From the NCBI GenBank assembly GCA_000526575.1, contig JAGI01000003.1, positions 248,001-312,000 on the forward strand: a stretch of 64,000 bases of DNA, read 5' to 3'. Below are positions 44,549 to 52,641 of the stretch, piece by piece. The translations under genes and the position numbers were made by a program. How positions within the stretch are numbered: position 1 is the stretch's first letter; the number at the start of each line of letters is the position of its first letter. The notes below the pieces were generated by a model. The model did no database searches and was not told the origin of the DNA. It was given only the letters and a program-made list of their open reading frames with translations. The stretch is from Clostridium sp. 12(A). GTDB lineage: Bacteria > Bacillota > Clostridia > Lachnospirales > Lachnospiraceae.

Positions 44549-45517
44549 TTAACCCTTTTGATATAAATGACAGGCAACATAATGACCTTGTTCAACTTCC
44601 ATTAACTTGGGTGCCTCGCATTTACATTTATCCATTACTTTACAACATCTGCCTTGGAACATACAACCTGGGGGCGTATTAATAGGACTTGGAACATCAC
44701 CTTCTAACATAATTCTCTGTCTGGAATCTTCAATTTTAGGATCAGCAATTGGAATTGCTGACATCAAAGCTTCCGTATAAGGATGGAGCGGGTGCTGATA
44801 AAGCTTTTCTGATTCTGCCAGTTCTACAATAGACCCTAAATACATGACAGCAATTCGGTCGGAAATATGTTTCACCATTGCAAGATCATGTGCGATAAAA
44901 AGGTAAGTCAGCTTCATCTCCTTTTGGAATTGAATCAGCATATTTGCAATCTGGGCCTGTATAGATACATCTAATGCCGAAATAGGTTCATCACACATGA
45001 TAAATTTAGGTTCGACAGCAAGCGCTCTCGCTATCCCGATCCTTTGTCTCTGCCCGCCTGAAAATTCATGGATAAAACGGTTGGCATGCTCTTTATTTAA
45101 TCCAACCAGTTCCAAAAGATGAGCAATCTTTTCTTCTTTTTCCTTCTTTGTTTTAGCCAGGCCATGAATTTCAATGCCCTCCCCGATAATCTCTGCAACT
45201 GTCATTCTGGGGTCTAAGGAGGCATAAGGGTCCTGAAAGATAATCTGGACTTCTTTGTTAAACGCCTTTTTTTCTTTTCCCCTAAGTTTATGTACATTTT
45301 GTCCTTTATAATATACTTCCCCCTCCGATGCACGATACATGCCCACGACCGTACGGCCACAGGTGGTTTTTCCACAGCCGGATTCACCTACCAGACCTAA
45401 TGTTTCTCCTTCTTTTATACGAAATGAAACATCATCTACCGCTTTTAATACATCATGCTTTCCCACATCAAAATATTTCTTTAAATGCTTTACCTCTAAA
45501 ATATTATGACTGCTCAT
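44549..45517 (-). CDS. oppF: Oligopeptide/dipeptide ABC transporter ATP-binding protein OppF
   Basis: 322 aa. Walker [11 protein letters not shown]-loop in [15 protein letters not shown], signature [15 protein letters not shown], Walker [14 protein letters not shown]. The C-terminal oligo_HPY region has Cys residues ([17 protein letters not shown]) that in relatives hold an iron-sulfur cluster. The ATG at 45517 (MSSHNILEV) with GAGGGTG upstream is preferred over the ATG at 45532, which lies inside oppD. Partner of OppD. Confidence 0.94.
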   Translation of the reverse strand: MSSHNILEVKHLKKYFDVGKHDVLKAVDDVSFRIKEGETLGLVGESGCGKTTCGRTVVGMYRASEGEVYYKGQNVHKLRGKEKKAFNKEVQIIFQDPYASLDPRMTVAEIIGEGIEIHGLAKTKKEKEEKIAHLLELVGLNKEHANRFIHEFSGGQRQRIGIARALAVEPKFIMCDEPISALDVSIQAQIANMLIQFQKEMKLTYLFIAHDLAMVKHISDRIAVMYLGSIVELAESEKLYQHPLHPYTEALMSAIPIADPKIEDSRQRIMLEGDVPSPINTPPGCMFQGRCCKVMDKCKCEAPKLMEVEQGHYVACHLYQKG

Positions 45518-45518
45518 A

Positions 45519-46592
45519 TCATTCACCCTCATTTACTACATAGTCATTTTCATTCAGGACTATCATTTTTCTATCATCAAGGAACATTTTCTTAATAGGC
45601 GCCTCTACTTCCTTATGATGCAGCCAACAGCTTGTATAATGACCGGCTTCAAAATGTGTTTGTTCAGGCATTTCCTCTAAGCAGACATTCATACAATAAT
45701 TACAGCGTTTTGCAAATGCACAGCCTTTGGGCGGAGAAATAAGGTCTGGCGGAGTTCCTTTGATCGTCTGCAAAAGTTCTTTGTTCTTCCACTCCAATTT
45801 GGGAACACTGCCAAGAAGCGCCAGGGTGTATGGGTGCTGGGGATGATAGAAGATATCATCTCTTTTACCGCTTTCAACAATTTGTCCTGCATACATAACA
45901 GCAACCTTATTAGCGGAACCGGCTACAATGCCAAAATCATGAGTAATTAAGATAACAGCGGTTTTTAGTTTATCCTTCAGACTTTTAATAAGCTCCATAA
46001 TTTGTGCTTGAATCGTGACATCAAGAGCTGTCGTTGGCTCATCAGCAATCAGTATTTTGGGATTGCAGGCGATGGCAATGGCAATCATCGCCCTTTGCCT
46101 CATGCCACCTGAAAATTCAAAGGGAAATTGATCGATCCTGGTTTCCGGGTTTGGAATGCCTACTGCTTCTAATAATTGGAGAGCCTCTTGTCTGGCTTCC
46201 TTTCTGCTGATCTGCCTATGCTGGACAATATTTTCTATAATCTGTTTTCCGATTTTCATGGTTGGATTTAACGAAACCAAAGCATCCTGAAAGATCATAG
46301 AGCACTCTCCGCCCCGAAAAGCCCTTTGCTCTTTTTGACTCATTTCCAATAAGTTCTTTCCATTATAGATAATCTTACTGCCCTTTTTGATTTCACCCTG
46401 GGGAGCTTTGACCAGAGACATGATTGCTCTGGAGGTCACACTTTTGCCACAACCGGATTCACCAATAATAGCCAAAACTTCTCCTGCTTTTACCTCAAAA
46501 GAAACACCTCTTACCGCCTGCACTTCTCCAGCATAGGTATGAAAAGAAACTATTAAATCTTCAACTTTTAGTAAAGCTTCCTGACTCATCAT
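45519..46592 (-). CDS. oppD: Oligopeptide/dipeptide ABC transporter ATP-binding protein OppD
   Basis: 357 aa. Walker A GESGCGKSVTSRAI (OppD type), Q-loop in MIFQDALVSLNPTM, signature FSGGMRQRAMIAIAI, Walker B ILIADEPTTALDV, and a C-terminal HPY-type Cys cluster (GCAFAKRCNYCMNVC). An extra tail of about 35 residues (KMFLDDRKMIVLNENDYVVN) goes beyond the usual end. AGGAGG lies 5 nt before the ATG. Confidence 0.94.
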   Translation of the reverse strand: MMSQEALLKVEDLIVSFHTYAGEVQAVRGVSFEVKAGEVLAIIGESGCGKSVTSRAIMSLVKAPQGEIKKGSKIIYNGKNLLEMSQKEQRAFRGGECSMIFQDALVSLNPTMKIGKQIIENIVQHRQISRKEARQEALQLLEAVGIPNPETRIDQFPFEFSGGMRQRAMIAIAIACNPKILIADEPTTALDVTIQAQIMELIKSLKDKLKTAVILITHDFGIVAGSANKVAVMYAGQIVESGKRDDIFYHPQHPYTLALLGSVPKLEWKNKELLQTIKGTPPDLISPPKGCAFAKRCNYCMNVCLEEMPEQTHFEAGHYTSCWLHHKEVEAPIKKMFLDDRKMIVLNENDYVVNEGE

Positions 46593-46601
46593 GATTTCCT
46601 C

Positions 46602-47519
46602 CTAGTCTCTAAGCTGCGGGTCAAGTGCATCCCTAAGTCCATCCCCTAAAATATTAAACGCCAATACAAGTAAACATAAAAGTAAACTGGGAAACAATAA
46701 ATGGGCAGGATAAAATGCCATTGCCTCCTGACCGGCTGAAAGTAATGTCCCCAAACTGAATGCAGGCGGCTGTAGGCCAATTCCTAAAAATGATAGTATG
46801 GTTTCGTCAAAAATAATATGAGGAATGGATGTAGCCATATCAAGGATTAATAAGCTTAAGGTATTGGGGATCAGATGTTTTGCGATGACTCTTCCTGTGG
46901 AGGCTCCAAGCGCCGCGGAAGCCATGATGTATTCGCTCTCTCTAAGCTTTAGAATCTGACCTCTTACCATACGGGCTGTACTCGTCCAGTTGGTGATACA
47001 TAATGCAAATAATAAAGGCAGATAACCATTTCCCAATACAACTAAAATAATTAAAGTAACAATAAGATAAGGAATGCTATTTAAGACCTCTACAATACGC
47101 ATCATCACATCATCCACAAAACCGCCCAGGTACGCCATAACCGCTCCGTAAATGCAGCCAATCACCACTTTTAGAGTTGCTGCAACAATAGCAACAATAA
47201 TGGAAAATCTCAAGCCTTTCCACAAACGGGAAAAAAGGTCTCTTCCTAAATAATCCGTTCCCAGCCAATAGGTACTATCAGGCGGTAAATTTTTAATTTC
47301 CGGCGTTAAGGTTGTATAATTTTGACCACTTAAGCCAGGTCCTATGATTGACATAAGAAAGAGAATTATGAGTACAGCCATTGATAACAGGGCTAATTTA
47401 TTTTTCTTTAATCTTCTCCAGGCGTCCTGCCAATAGCTGATATTCGGTCTGACGACCTCATCAGCATCAAACTTAGACTGATCAGCCAATTCAAACCTTT
47501 TATCTACCAATGAATTCAT
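46602..47519 (-). CDS. oppC: Oligopeptide/dipeptide ABC transporter permease OppC
   Basis: 305 aa. The N-terminal OppC_N region (YWQDAWRRLKKNKLALLSMA) and DSTYWLGTDYLGRDLFSRLW are diagnostic. The coupling motif is in MASAALGASTGRVIAKHLIP. About 6 membrane segments. It lies between oppB and oppD with gaps of 17 and 9 bp. Confidence 0.95.
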   Translation of the reverse strand: MNSLVDKRFELADQSKFDADEVVRPNISYWQDAWRRLKKNKLALLSMAVLIILFLMSIIGPGLSGQNYTTLTPEIKNLPPDSTYWLGTDYLGRDLFSRLWKGLRFSIIVAIVAATLKVVIGCIYGAVMAYLGGFVDDVMMRIVEVLNSIPYLIVTLIILVVLGNGYLPLLFALCITNWTSTARMVRGQILKLRESEYIMASAALGASTGRVIAKHLIPNTLSLLILDMATSIPHIIFDETILSFLGIGLQPPAFSLGTLLSAGQEAMAFYPAHLLFPSLLLCLLVLAFNILGDGLRDALDPQLRD

Positions 47520-47536
47520 TCTATTTCCCCCTTCCC

Positions 47537-48496
47537 TTATTTCCCTGCACCGATTTTGATTCGGGGATCCACGATTCCGTATAAAATGTCTGTAACCAAC
47601 ATGGTGATGACCGTAATAATTGCGTAAAATGTGGTTCCTGCCAGGACAATGGGAATATCTCTTCCCTGAACAGCTTCTATGTAATATCGTCCCATGCCGG
47701 GAATGGAGAAGACCCGTTCTATAAACAGTGAACCAGTCAGAATACCTGCTACTGTTGACGGCAGAACAGTGATAATAGGAATAAATGAATTCCGTATCAC
47801 ATGATTCTTTACGATCTGCATTTCAGAAAGCCCTTTTGCCCTTGCTGTAAGGGTATATTCCTGGTTAATGCTCTCCAGCATACTTGTCTTTGTCAGTCTG
47901 GAATAATAGGCTATGAAGCTGCAGGAACCGGCTATGGTGGGAAGAATCGTATACTTCCAGCCCCCAAACCACAATTCCTTTCCTTTGGGCCAGCCAATAA
48001 TAGGGAGCTTTAAGATATCTCCATTGGCACAATATTTCTGGAGCAAAAGGGATATAACAAGGGAAGGCATGGATACTAAAATCATAGCCCCTACTAAGAT
48101 CAGCTTATCCCAGTAGCTTCCTCTCTTCATCGCTGCTATAATTCCCAGTAAGATGCCCAAAGTCACACCTAATAAAATCTGCTGAATGCTGAGCCTGATG
48201 GTCACTGGAAGTTTCGCCTTTAGATTTTTAGCAAATGTTTCGCCTGGTCTGATAATGGATTCTCCAAAATCGCCCTTAAGGATCAGCCCCTTCATGGTGA
48301 TTACATACCGTTCCACCACGGGCTTGTCGTATCCGTATTTTTCTATAATCTTGGTCTGCACTGTTTTTGGCAGTTTAGCAATCTTTGAAGTGAGTGCATT
48401 TCCAGGGATTGCTGACAGCAGGAAGAACGTAGCTGTTACAATCAAGAACAAGGTAATAAGCATTTCCAATACTCTTCGGATGATGTATTTTGCCAT
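47537..48496 (-). CDS. oppB: Oligopeptide/dipeptide ABC transporter permease OppB
   Basis: 319 aa. It starts MAKYIIRRVLEMLITLFLIV and carries SIIRPGETFAKNLKAKLPVT, an OppB signature; the coupling region is TARAKGLSEMQIVKNHVIRN. AGGAG lies 7 nt before the ATG at 48496; the ATG at 48502 is too close to that site. Six membrane segments. Confidence 0.94.
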   Translation of the reverse strand: MAKYIIRRVLEMLITLFLIVTATFFLLSAIPGNALTSKIAKLPKTVQTKIIEKYGYDKPVVERYVITMKGLILKGDFGESIIRPGETFAKNLKAKLPVTIRLSIQQILLGVTLGILLGIIAAMKRGSYWDKLILVGAMILVSMPSLVISLLLQKYCANGDILKLPIIGWPKGKELWFGGWKYTILPTIAGSCSFIAYYSRLTKTSMLESINQEYTLTARAKGLSEMQIVKNHVIRNSFIPIITVLPSTVAGILTGSLFIERVFSIPGMGRYYIEAVQGRDIPIVLAGTTFYAIITVITMLVTDILYGIVDPRIKIGAGK

Positions 48497-48518
48497 TTTC
48501 ATTCTCCTACTCTATCAC

Positions 48519-48565
48519 TTATACCAAAAGCACATCGACGTTTGCCGATGCGCTATGTGGTATAA
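48519..48565 (-). terminator. Intercistronic hairpin between oppA and oppB
   Basis: The outer arms TTATACCA and TGGTATAA plus the inner arms GCGCATCG and CGATGTGC (minus strand) give a long stem. The T run is weak, so it more likely limits read-through and protects the oppA mRNA than stops transcription fully. Confidence 0.5.
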
Positions 48566-48578
48566 CCTTACCTTCTAT

Positions 48579-50318
48579 TTACTGTTCCACAACATAAGCA
48601 TATTTGAATTCATATTTTCCGCCAAAGATAGGATACTGAAGCCCTTTTAAGCGGTTATTGATATAACTATGTTTATCACGATAAAGAAGAGGTTTGATTG
48701 CTGCATCTTCTTTGATTAAGATACGTTCTGCATCCCCATATAGCTTCAGCCGTTTTTCATTATCCTGCTCTTTTTCTAACTGGTCCAGGAGCTGATCATA
48801 GGCTTTGCTGGAATACTTACCATAATTGCTGCTTCCACCGGTCCTAAAGATATCAATAAATGTCATAGGATCGTTATAATCTGCTCCCCATACCTGCATA
48901 CACAAGTCAAATTCCCCAGCAACCTGTGCGGAATGTGCAAGCCCGAAGTCACCTACAATATTAAGATCAACCTTTATGCCTAAATTATCTTGTATCCGCT
49001 GTACCACGTATTGCTCAATGTCTTTTTCTATGGTTGATTCGCCGTAACCTAAGAATTGAATGGTAATGGTGCTTAGATCATCCGTATCTTTTCCAAGCTC
49101 TTTTAATCCTTCATGAAAGAGCGCCTGTAATTTTTCCGGATTATTTGCGTATTCACTATATTCTTCTTTAATAGGTTCCGGGACCTCTGAACGATATTCT
49201 TTATCTCCAACTTTAATATTGGGCGTTACTAGGCCATAAGCTGCCGTGTATCTGCTATTGTAAACAGAATCAATAAATGTCTGGCTATCCAATGTATATG
49301 CAATTGCTTTTCTCACTTTTGCATTCTGCATGAGACCGCTGGGACATGATTCCTGCGTATTAAATGAAAAGTATTGGGATGCAACGTCCCCATCCGTATA
49401 AAGCTGGCATTTTCCTTCACTTGCAGCCTGATCCCATTTTTTCAAATAATCACCGGAAGCTGCTACAAAATCTAACTGGCCTGCTTCAAATAACTGGAAC
49501 TGGGTAGCCGTTTCATCAATCTGCTGTAAATCAATTTCTTCTAAGTAAACATTTTCTGCATCCCAATATTCTGGATTTTTTACTAAAACAGTGCTTTGGC
49601 TGGCGGTGTATTCCTTCACCATATACGGTCCGCAGGATAAGGTCTGCATTGCATCCGTACCATATGTATCCCCATATTTTTCAATATTGTCCACGCGAAT
49701 TGGATCAAACATGGTATAGGATAATTTGTCAATGAAATAAGATTCTGGTTTTTCAAGGGTAAATTTAAGCGTATTATCATCGACAGCTTCTACGCCTACA
49801 TCTTTGAAGTCACATTCGCCATTGTAATATTTCTCCGCATTCTTAATGGGGAATGCAAAAAAAGCATATGGACATGCTAAATCTGCGTTCAGCACTCTTT
49901 CTACCGTATCTACATACTGGCTTGCAACTACTTCTACCCCATCCGACCATTTATTTTTTCTTAAATGAAACGTATAGGTAAGACCATCTTCTGAAACCTC
50001 ATATTTTTCACATCCGGCATTTTCCAGAACACCATTATTCTCTCGAAATAACCCTTCACAGGTTGCTAAGAAAAACGAACCGGACTCAGAATCACCAACC
50101 TGTGCGGTATCAAAGGTAATGACATGAAATTGCTGACCATGTGCAATCTGCTCTGATGCAAGTTTCTCTCCATTCGGTCCCTTTTTATCATTCTGCGAGG
50201 CTTGTTGAGTAGCAGTGGTATCCCCACTTGCAGATTTATCAGAGCCACCACATCCTGCTATACCAGTTGCAACTAGTCCTGTTACAAGCATCAGACCAAT
50301 AAACTTTTTTAATCTCAT
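48579..50318 (-). CDS. oppA: Oligopeptide-binding lipoprotein OppA (SBP_bac_5)
   Basis: 579 aa. The signal MRLKKFIGLMLVTGLVATG leads to a lipobox IAGC. SBP_bac_5 features: YEVSEDGLTYTFHLRKNKWS, then DGVEVVASQYVDTVERVLN, and KVRKAIAYTLDSQTFIDSVY. It binds oligopeptides for OppBCDF. AAAGGGA lies about 9 nt before the ATG. First gene of the operon; the hairpin after it fits a higher expression of the binding protein. Confidence 0.95.
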   Translation of the reverse strand: MRLKKFIGLMLVTGLVATGIAGCGGSDKSASGDTTATQQASQNDKKGPNGEKLASEQIAHGQQFHVITFDTAQVGDSESGSFFLATCEGLFRENNGVLENAGCEKYEVSEDGLTYTFHLRKNKWSDGVEVVASQYVDTVERVLNADLACPYAFFAFPIKNAEKYYNGECDFKDVGVEAVDDNTLKFTLEKPESYFIDKLSYTMFDPIRVDNIEKYGDTYGTDAMQTLSCGPYMVKEYTASQSTVLVKNPEYWDAENVYLEEIDLQQIDETATQFQLFEAGQLDFVAASGDYLKKWDQAASEGKCQLYTDGDVASQYFSFNTQESCPSGLMQNAKVRKAIAYTLDSQTFIDSVYNSRYTAAYGLVTPNIKVGDKEYRSEVPEPIKEEYSEYANNPEKLQALFHEGLKELGKDTDDLSTITIQFLGYGESTIEKDIEQYVVQRIQDNLGIKVDLNIVGDFGLAHSAQVAGEFDLCMQVWGADYNDPMTFIDIFRTGGSSNYGKYSSKAYDQLLDQLEKEQDNEKRLKLYGDAERILIKEDAAIKPLLYRDKHSYINNRLKGLQYPIFGGKYEFKYAYVVEQ

Positions 50319-50545
50319 TGATAATCATCCCTTTCTCTTCACTATTTTAAGATATGTAATGCATAATTTTTGTAGTACCACATTGCCAGACAAGTACCTA
50401 TGGAACGGTATTATCTCTATTATTCTTTTTCATACTACCCCTCCTTACTATTGTTTATAAGTATTACTTTTCTCTCTGCTTCCAAACATGGGAACTGACT
50501 CGTAATTTATGGAAAGAGCCCAATCTATACCATTTTGTCCAAAAA
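50319..50545. other. opp operon upstream region
   Basis: About 230 bp with no gene. A minus-strand TTGTCT near 50392 and AT-rich boxes downstream could be a promoter, but no pair is convincing. TACCATTTTGTCC at 50528-50540 resembles the right terminal repeat of the island (CATTTTGTACCC). Confidence 0.35.
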
Positions 50546-50662
50546 ATCCTTATGACGATTTGGGCTTTTATGGGCATTGTGGTTCTTTGTATTGTTTATG
50601 CAGTTTTGTATCATGGAATTACTAACCTGGAGAAAAAATTAGATTTTAACTTCTTAACTTGA
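50546..50662 (+). pseudogene. Third, diverged remnant of an SsuC/ThiX-type permease C-terminus
   Basis: The frame reads KILMTIWAFMGIVVLCIVYA, then VLYHGITNLEKKLDFNFLT and TGA. It aligns with the end of the 32128-32925 permease (LVVMSIVILCIVSAILYQGI, SLLEKKIKF) but is clearly diverged. No start or upstream permease sequence is present. Confidence 0.7.
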
Positions 50663-50663
50663 T

Positions 50664-50712
50664 AAAAGGAGCATTTGCAGTATATTTTCTATACAACAAA
50701 TGCTCCTTTTAT
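50664..50712 (+). terminator. Terminator after the third permease remnant
   Basis: The arms AAAAGGAGCATTTG and CAAATGCTCCTTTT form a perfect 14-bp stem with a 19-nt loop; TTTTATTC follows. It may also end the DUF6508 transcript on the minus strand. Confidence 0.75.
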
Positions 50713-50723
50713 TCATATCCGGT

Positions 50724-51149
50724 TTACCCCATCTGCGAATCAAGTTCCTTTAATCTTTTCAGCCATTTCGTCATACTGCCATTTTGAAAGAAATCCAGTA
50801 ATGCTCCGTCACAAAATCGTTCCGCACGAACTGCTCCTGTAATAAGAGCCATGATACATTGAGCATCAAGTGATGACACCTCTGCATCTTTCATTGATTC
50901 AGTTTCCCATAAAAGACCATTCTTCTCTAAAATCTCTCCATACCGATTTAACTGCATATCTTCATTTTCATCCATACAGGTATATACGTCCTGCAGGAAC
51001 TCGCTGACAACATCGGAATAGTTAACAAATGGCATCTGTATCGGGCTTTCTTTAGTTCCTTTCTTTTCCTTATCAATGATCCAGTCCCCGTACTGTGCTT
51101 CTGTGAGCTTTGGTATGTATTTTGTTATTATTTCAAATCTGTTTGCCAT
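50724..51149 (-). CDS. DUF6508 family protein
   Basis: 141 aa. It starts MANRFEIITKYIPKLTEAQY and has the family-like PIQMPFVNYSDVVSEFLQDV and ALITGAVRAERFCDGALLDF. No function is known to me. AGGAGG lies 8 nt before the ATG at 51149; the frame is open to 51194. Monocistronic by appearance. Confidence 0.8.
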   Translation of the reverse strand: MANRFEIITKYIPKLTEAQYGDWIIDKEKKGTKESPIQMPFVNYSDVVSEFLQDVYTCMDENEDMQLNRYGEILEKNGLLWETESMKDAEVSSLDAQCIMALITGAVRAERFCDGALLDFFQNGSMTKWLKRLKELDSQMG

Positions 51150-51257
51150 ACTCGATACCTCCTGATGATATAGCCTTATCTTTTCTAAATGCATGCGTCT
51201 AACATAGTTATGATTTATATCCTATACCAAATTGTATCTTTTTTCCATCTTTAGTTA

Positions 51258-51298
51258 CAAAAAAAAGGCCCAACCCCCATCTTCCTAAGGTTTGAGCC
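51258..51298 (-). terminator. Terminator of the small membrane protein gene
   Basis: Minus strand: GGCTCAAACC pairs with GGTTGGGCC (with G-U pairs), directly followed by at least seven T residues. Confidence 0.78.
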
Positions 51299-51334
51299 AT
51301 TGATACCCAAGTTTAATTATTTTAATATAATCTG

Positions 51335-51613
51335 CTACTTTGTTAATCTACGACAATAAATATAATTTGATACCAGCGTAACGGTCCCTACGATTAATAA
51401 ACCGATTGCCCAAAATTGTTTGAACGTAAATATAGCAATAACACCAGAAAGCAATAACCCAGCTCCTATGCAGCTACCAACCGTTGTTCCGATTTTATCA
51501 ACCTTAGGTGATGGGGTTCGCAATTTCTTTGATTTCTCAATCATTGAATTTGTGAATTTCAATGATTGATCCGTAGCATTTCTAGACGTTTCAAATAATT
51601 TTTTCTGATTCAT
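51335..51613 (-). CDS. Small membrane protein under TetR-type control
   Basis: 92 aa. A polar N-terminal half (MNQKKLFETSRNATDQSLKF, then MIEKSKKLRTPSPKVDKIG) is followed by two membrane segments (about 44-63 and 66-84). GGAGG lies 8 nt before the ATG at 51613; an earlier in-frame ATG is at 51628. The 17-bp site in its promoter matches the one in front of the neighbouring tetR gene, so it is the likely target of that regulator. Family not recognised. Confidence 0.7.
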   Translation of the reverse strand: MNQKKLFETSRNATDQSLKFTNSMIEKSKKLRTPSPKVDKIGTTVGSCIGAGLLLSGVIAIFTFKQFWAIGLLIVGTVTLVSNYIYCRRLTK

Positions 51614-51675
51614 TGACTCAGCCTCCATTTAATTGATTTTGTGGTGACGTAGTATTTATAGTAAATTTAGTTTAA

Positions 51676-51692
51676 AAACCGACCACCGGTTT
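51676..51692. promoter_or_regulatory. TetR operator upstream of the small membrane protein gene
   Basis: AAACCGACCACCGGTTT, an inverted repeat (AAACCG...CGGTTT). It agrees with the reverse complement of 52418-52434 at 14 of 17 positions. Confidence 0.65.
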
Positions 51693-51701
51693 CTATATCT
51701 T

Positions 51702-51731
51702 GTAAAAAATAGACTGTTATCACAACAGTCC
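51702..51731 (-). terminator. Terminator of the tetR gene
   Basis: Minus strand: GACTGTT and AACAGTC arms around a 5-nt loop, followed by TATTTTTTAC. Confidence 0.75.
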
Positions 51732-51754
51732 TATCGATCAGATGAAAGACCTTC

Positions 51755-52402
51755 TCAAAAAACCCCCATCTGCTTATATCCACTCATTACGTTGTCAATA
51801 AATGCTTTATCAACGATATCTAATCCAAGAGAACACATAACGGATTGCAAGTAATTCAAGCGTTCCTCCGTCTCCTCATAATTACGTCCGAACAAAGCCG
51901 GATTGAGCCAAAAATTCAAAAGGAGCAAAAAAACTTCTGCACATAAAACAGGCTGCTCTGTTTGTAATGATCCTTCTCTTACCCCCTCTTCAATCAACGT
52001 TCCAATGATCCGGGCATCCAGGTTTACCACCGTTTGTAAGCCACTCACTACAAAGTATGGATTGCTTATCTGAGAACTCAATACGGAATCAAGCATATGT
52101 GTTTTCGCATCCGTACTAAGATGATAAAGAATTTTTTTCAGCTTTTCTTTTGCATTATCTGCCTTGATGCTTCCCAGTAATTCTTCCAGCATATCGGCAA
52201 TATACTGTGCACGCCTTTTTATAACTGCAGATAAAATCTCTTCTTTTGATTTAAAATGGTGGTACAGCCCTCCTTTGGAAAGAGAGAGCGTGTCTAAAAT
52301 ATCTTGTATACTGGTTTGCTCATATCCTTTTTCAATAAATAGTTTCGTTGAAGCATCCAGTATCTTTTCCAGTGTTTGTTCTGGATATTTGTTTCTGCCC
52401 AT
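51755..52402 (-). CDS. TetR/AcrR family transcriptional regulator
   Basis: 215 aa. The HTH is clear: TLEKILDASTKLFIEKGYEQ, then TSIQDILDTLSLSKGGLYHH and FKSKEEIL. The C-terminal part is a helical ligand domain of unknown specificity. The 17-bp operator 16 bp upstream of its start (52418-52434) implies autoregulation. AGGA lies upstream of the ATG. Confidence 0.92.
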   Translation of the reverse strand: MGRNKYPEQTLEKILDASTKLFIEKGYEQTSIQDILDTLSLSKGGLYHHFKSKEEILSAVIKRRAQYIADMLEELLGSIKADNAKEKLKKILYHLSTDAKTHMLDSVLSSQISNPYFVVSGLQTVVNLDARIIGTLIEEGVREGSLQTEQPVLCAEVFLLLLNFWLNPALFGRNYEETEERLNYLQSVMCSLGLDIVDKAFIDNVMSGYKQMGVF

Positions 52403-52417
52403 ATTAGTCCTCCATAA

Positions 52418-52434
52418 AAACCGACGGTTGGTTT
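52418..52434. promoter_or_regulatory. TetR operator in front of its own gene
   Basis: AAACCGACGGTTGGTTT; the near-palindromic partner of the site at 51676-51692. Confidence 0.65.
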
Positions 52435-52641
52435 ATATCTTTATCATAAGCAATCTGGCCTCTTTTGTCAATACTCTCTATGAAAAAAGGGATATCAAAA
52501 ACTGGAAATAAGGACCTATCCCAATCATCTAAGCGGGTAGGCCCTAATGGTATTTATATTCTGTTACTATTATCTAATCGGTGATTTTCTTCAAGCCGGT
52601 CTATGGTTTCTTGTTCTGAATTCATAATATGCTGTTCAAAG

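Noticed and set aside
52511..52544. Hairpin AGGACCTATCCC...GGGTAGGCCCT as a terminator
   Set aside because: It lacks a T run on both strands and follows no gene end closely. It may be an operator, but nothing supports that.
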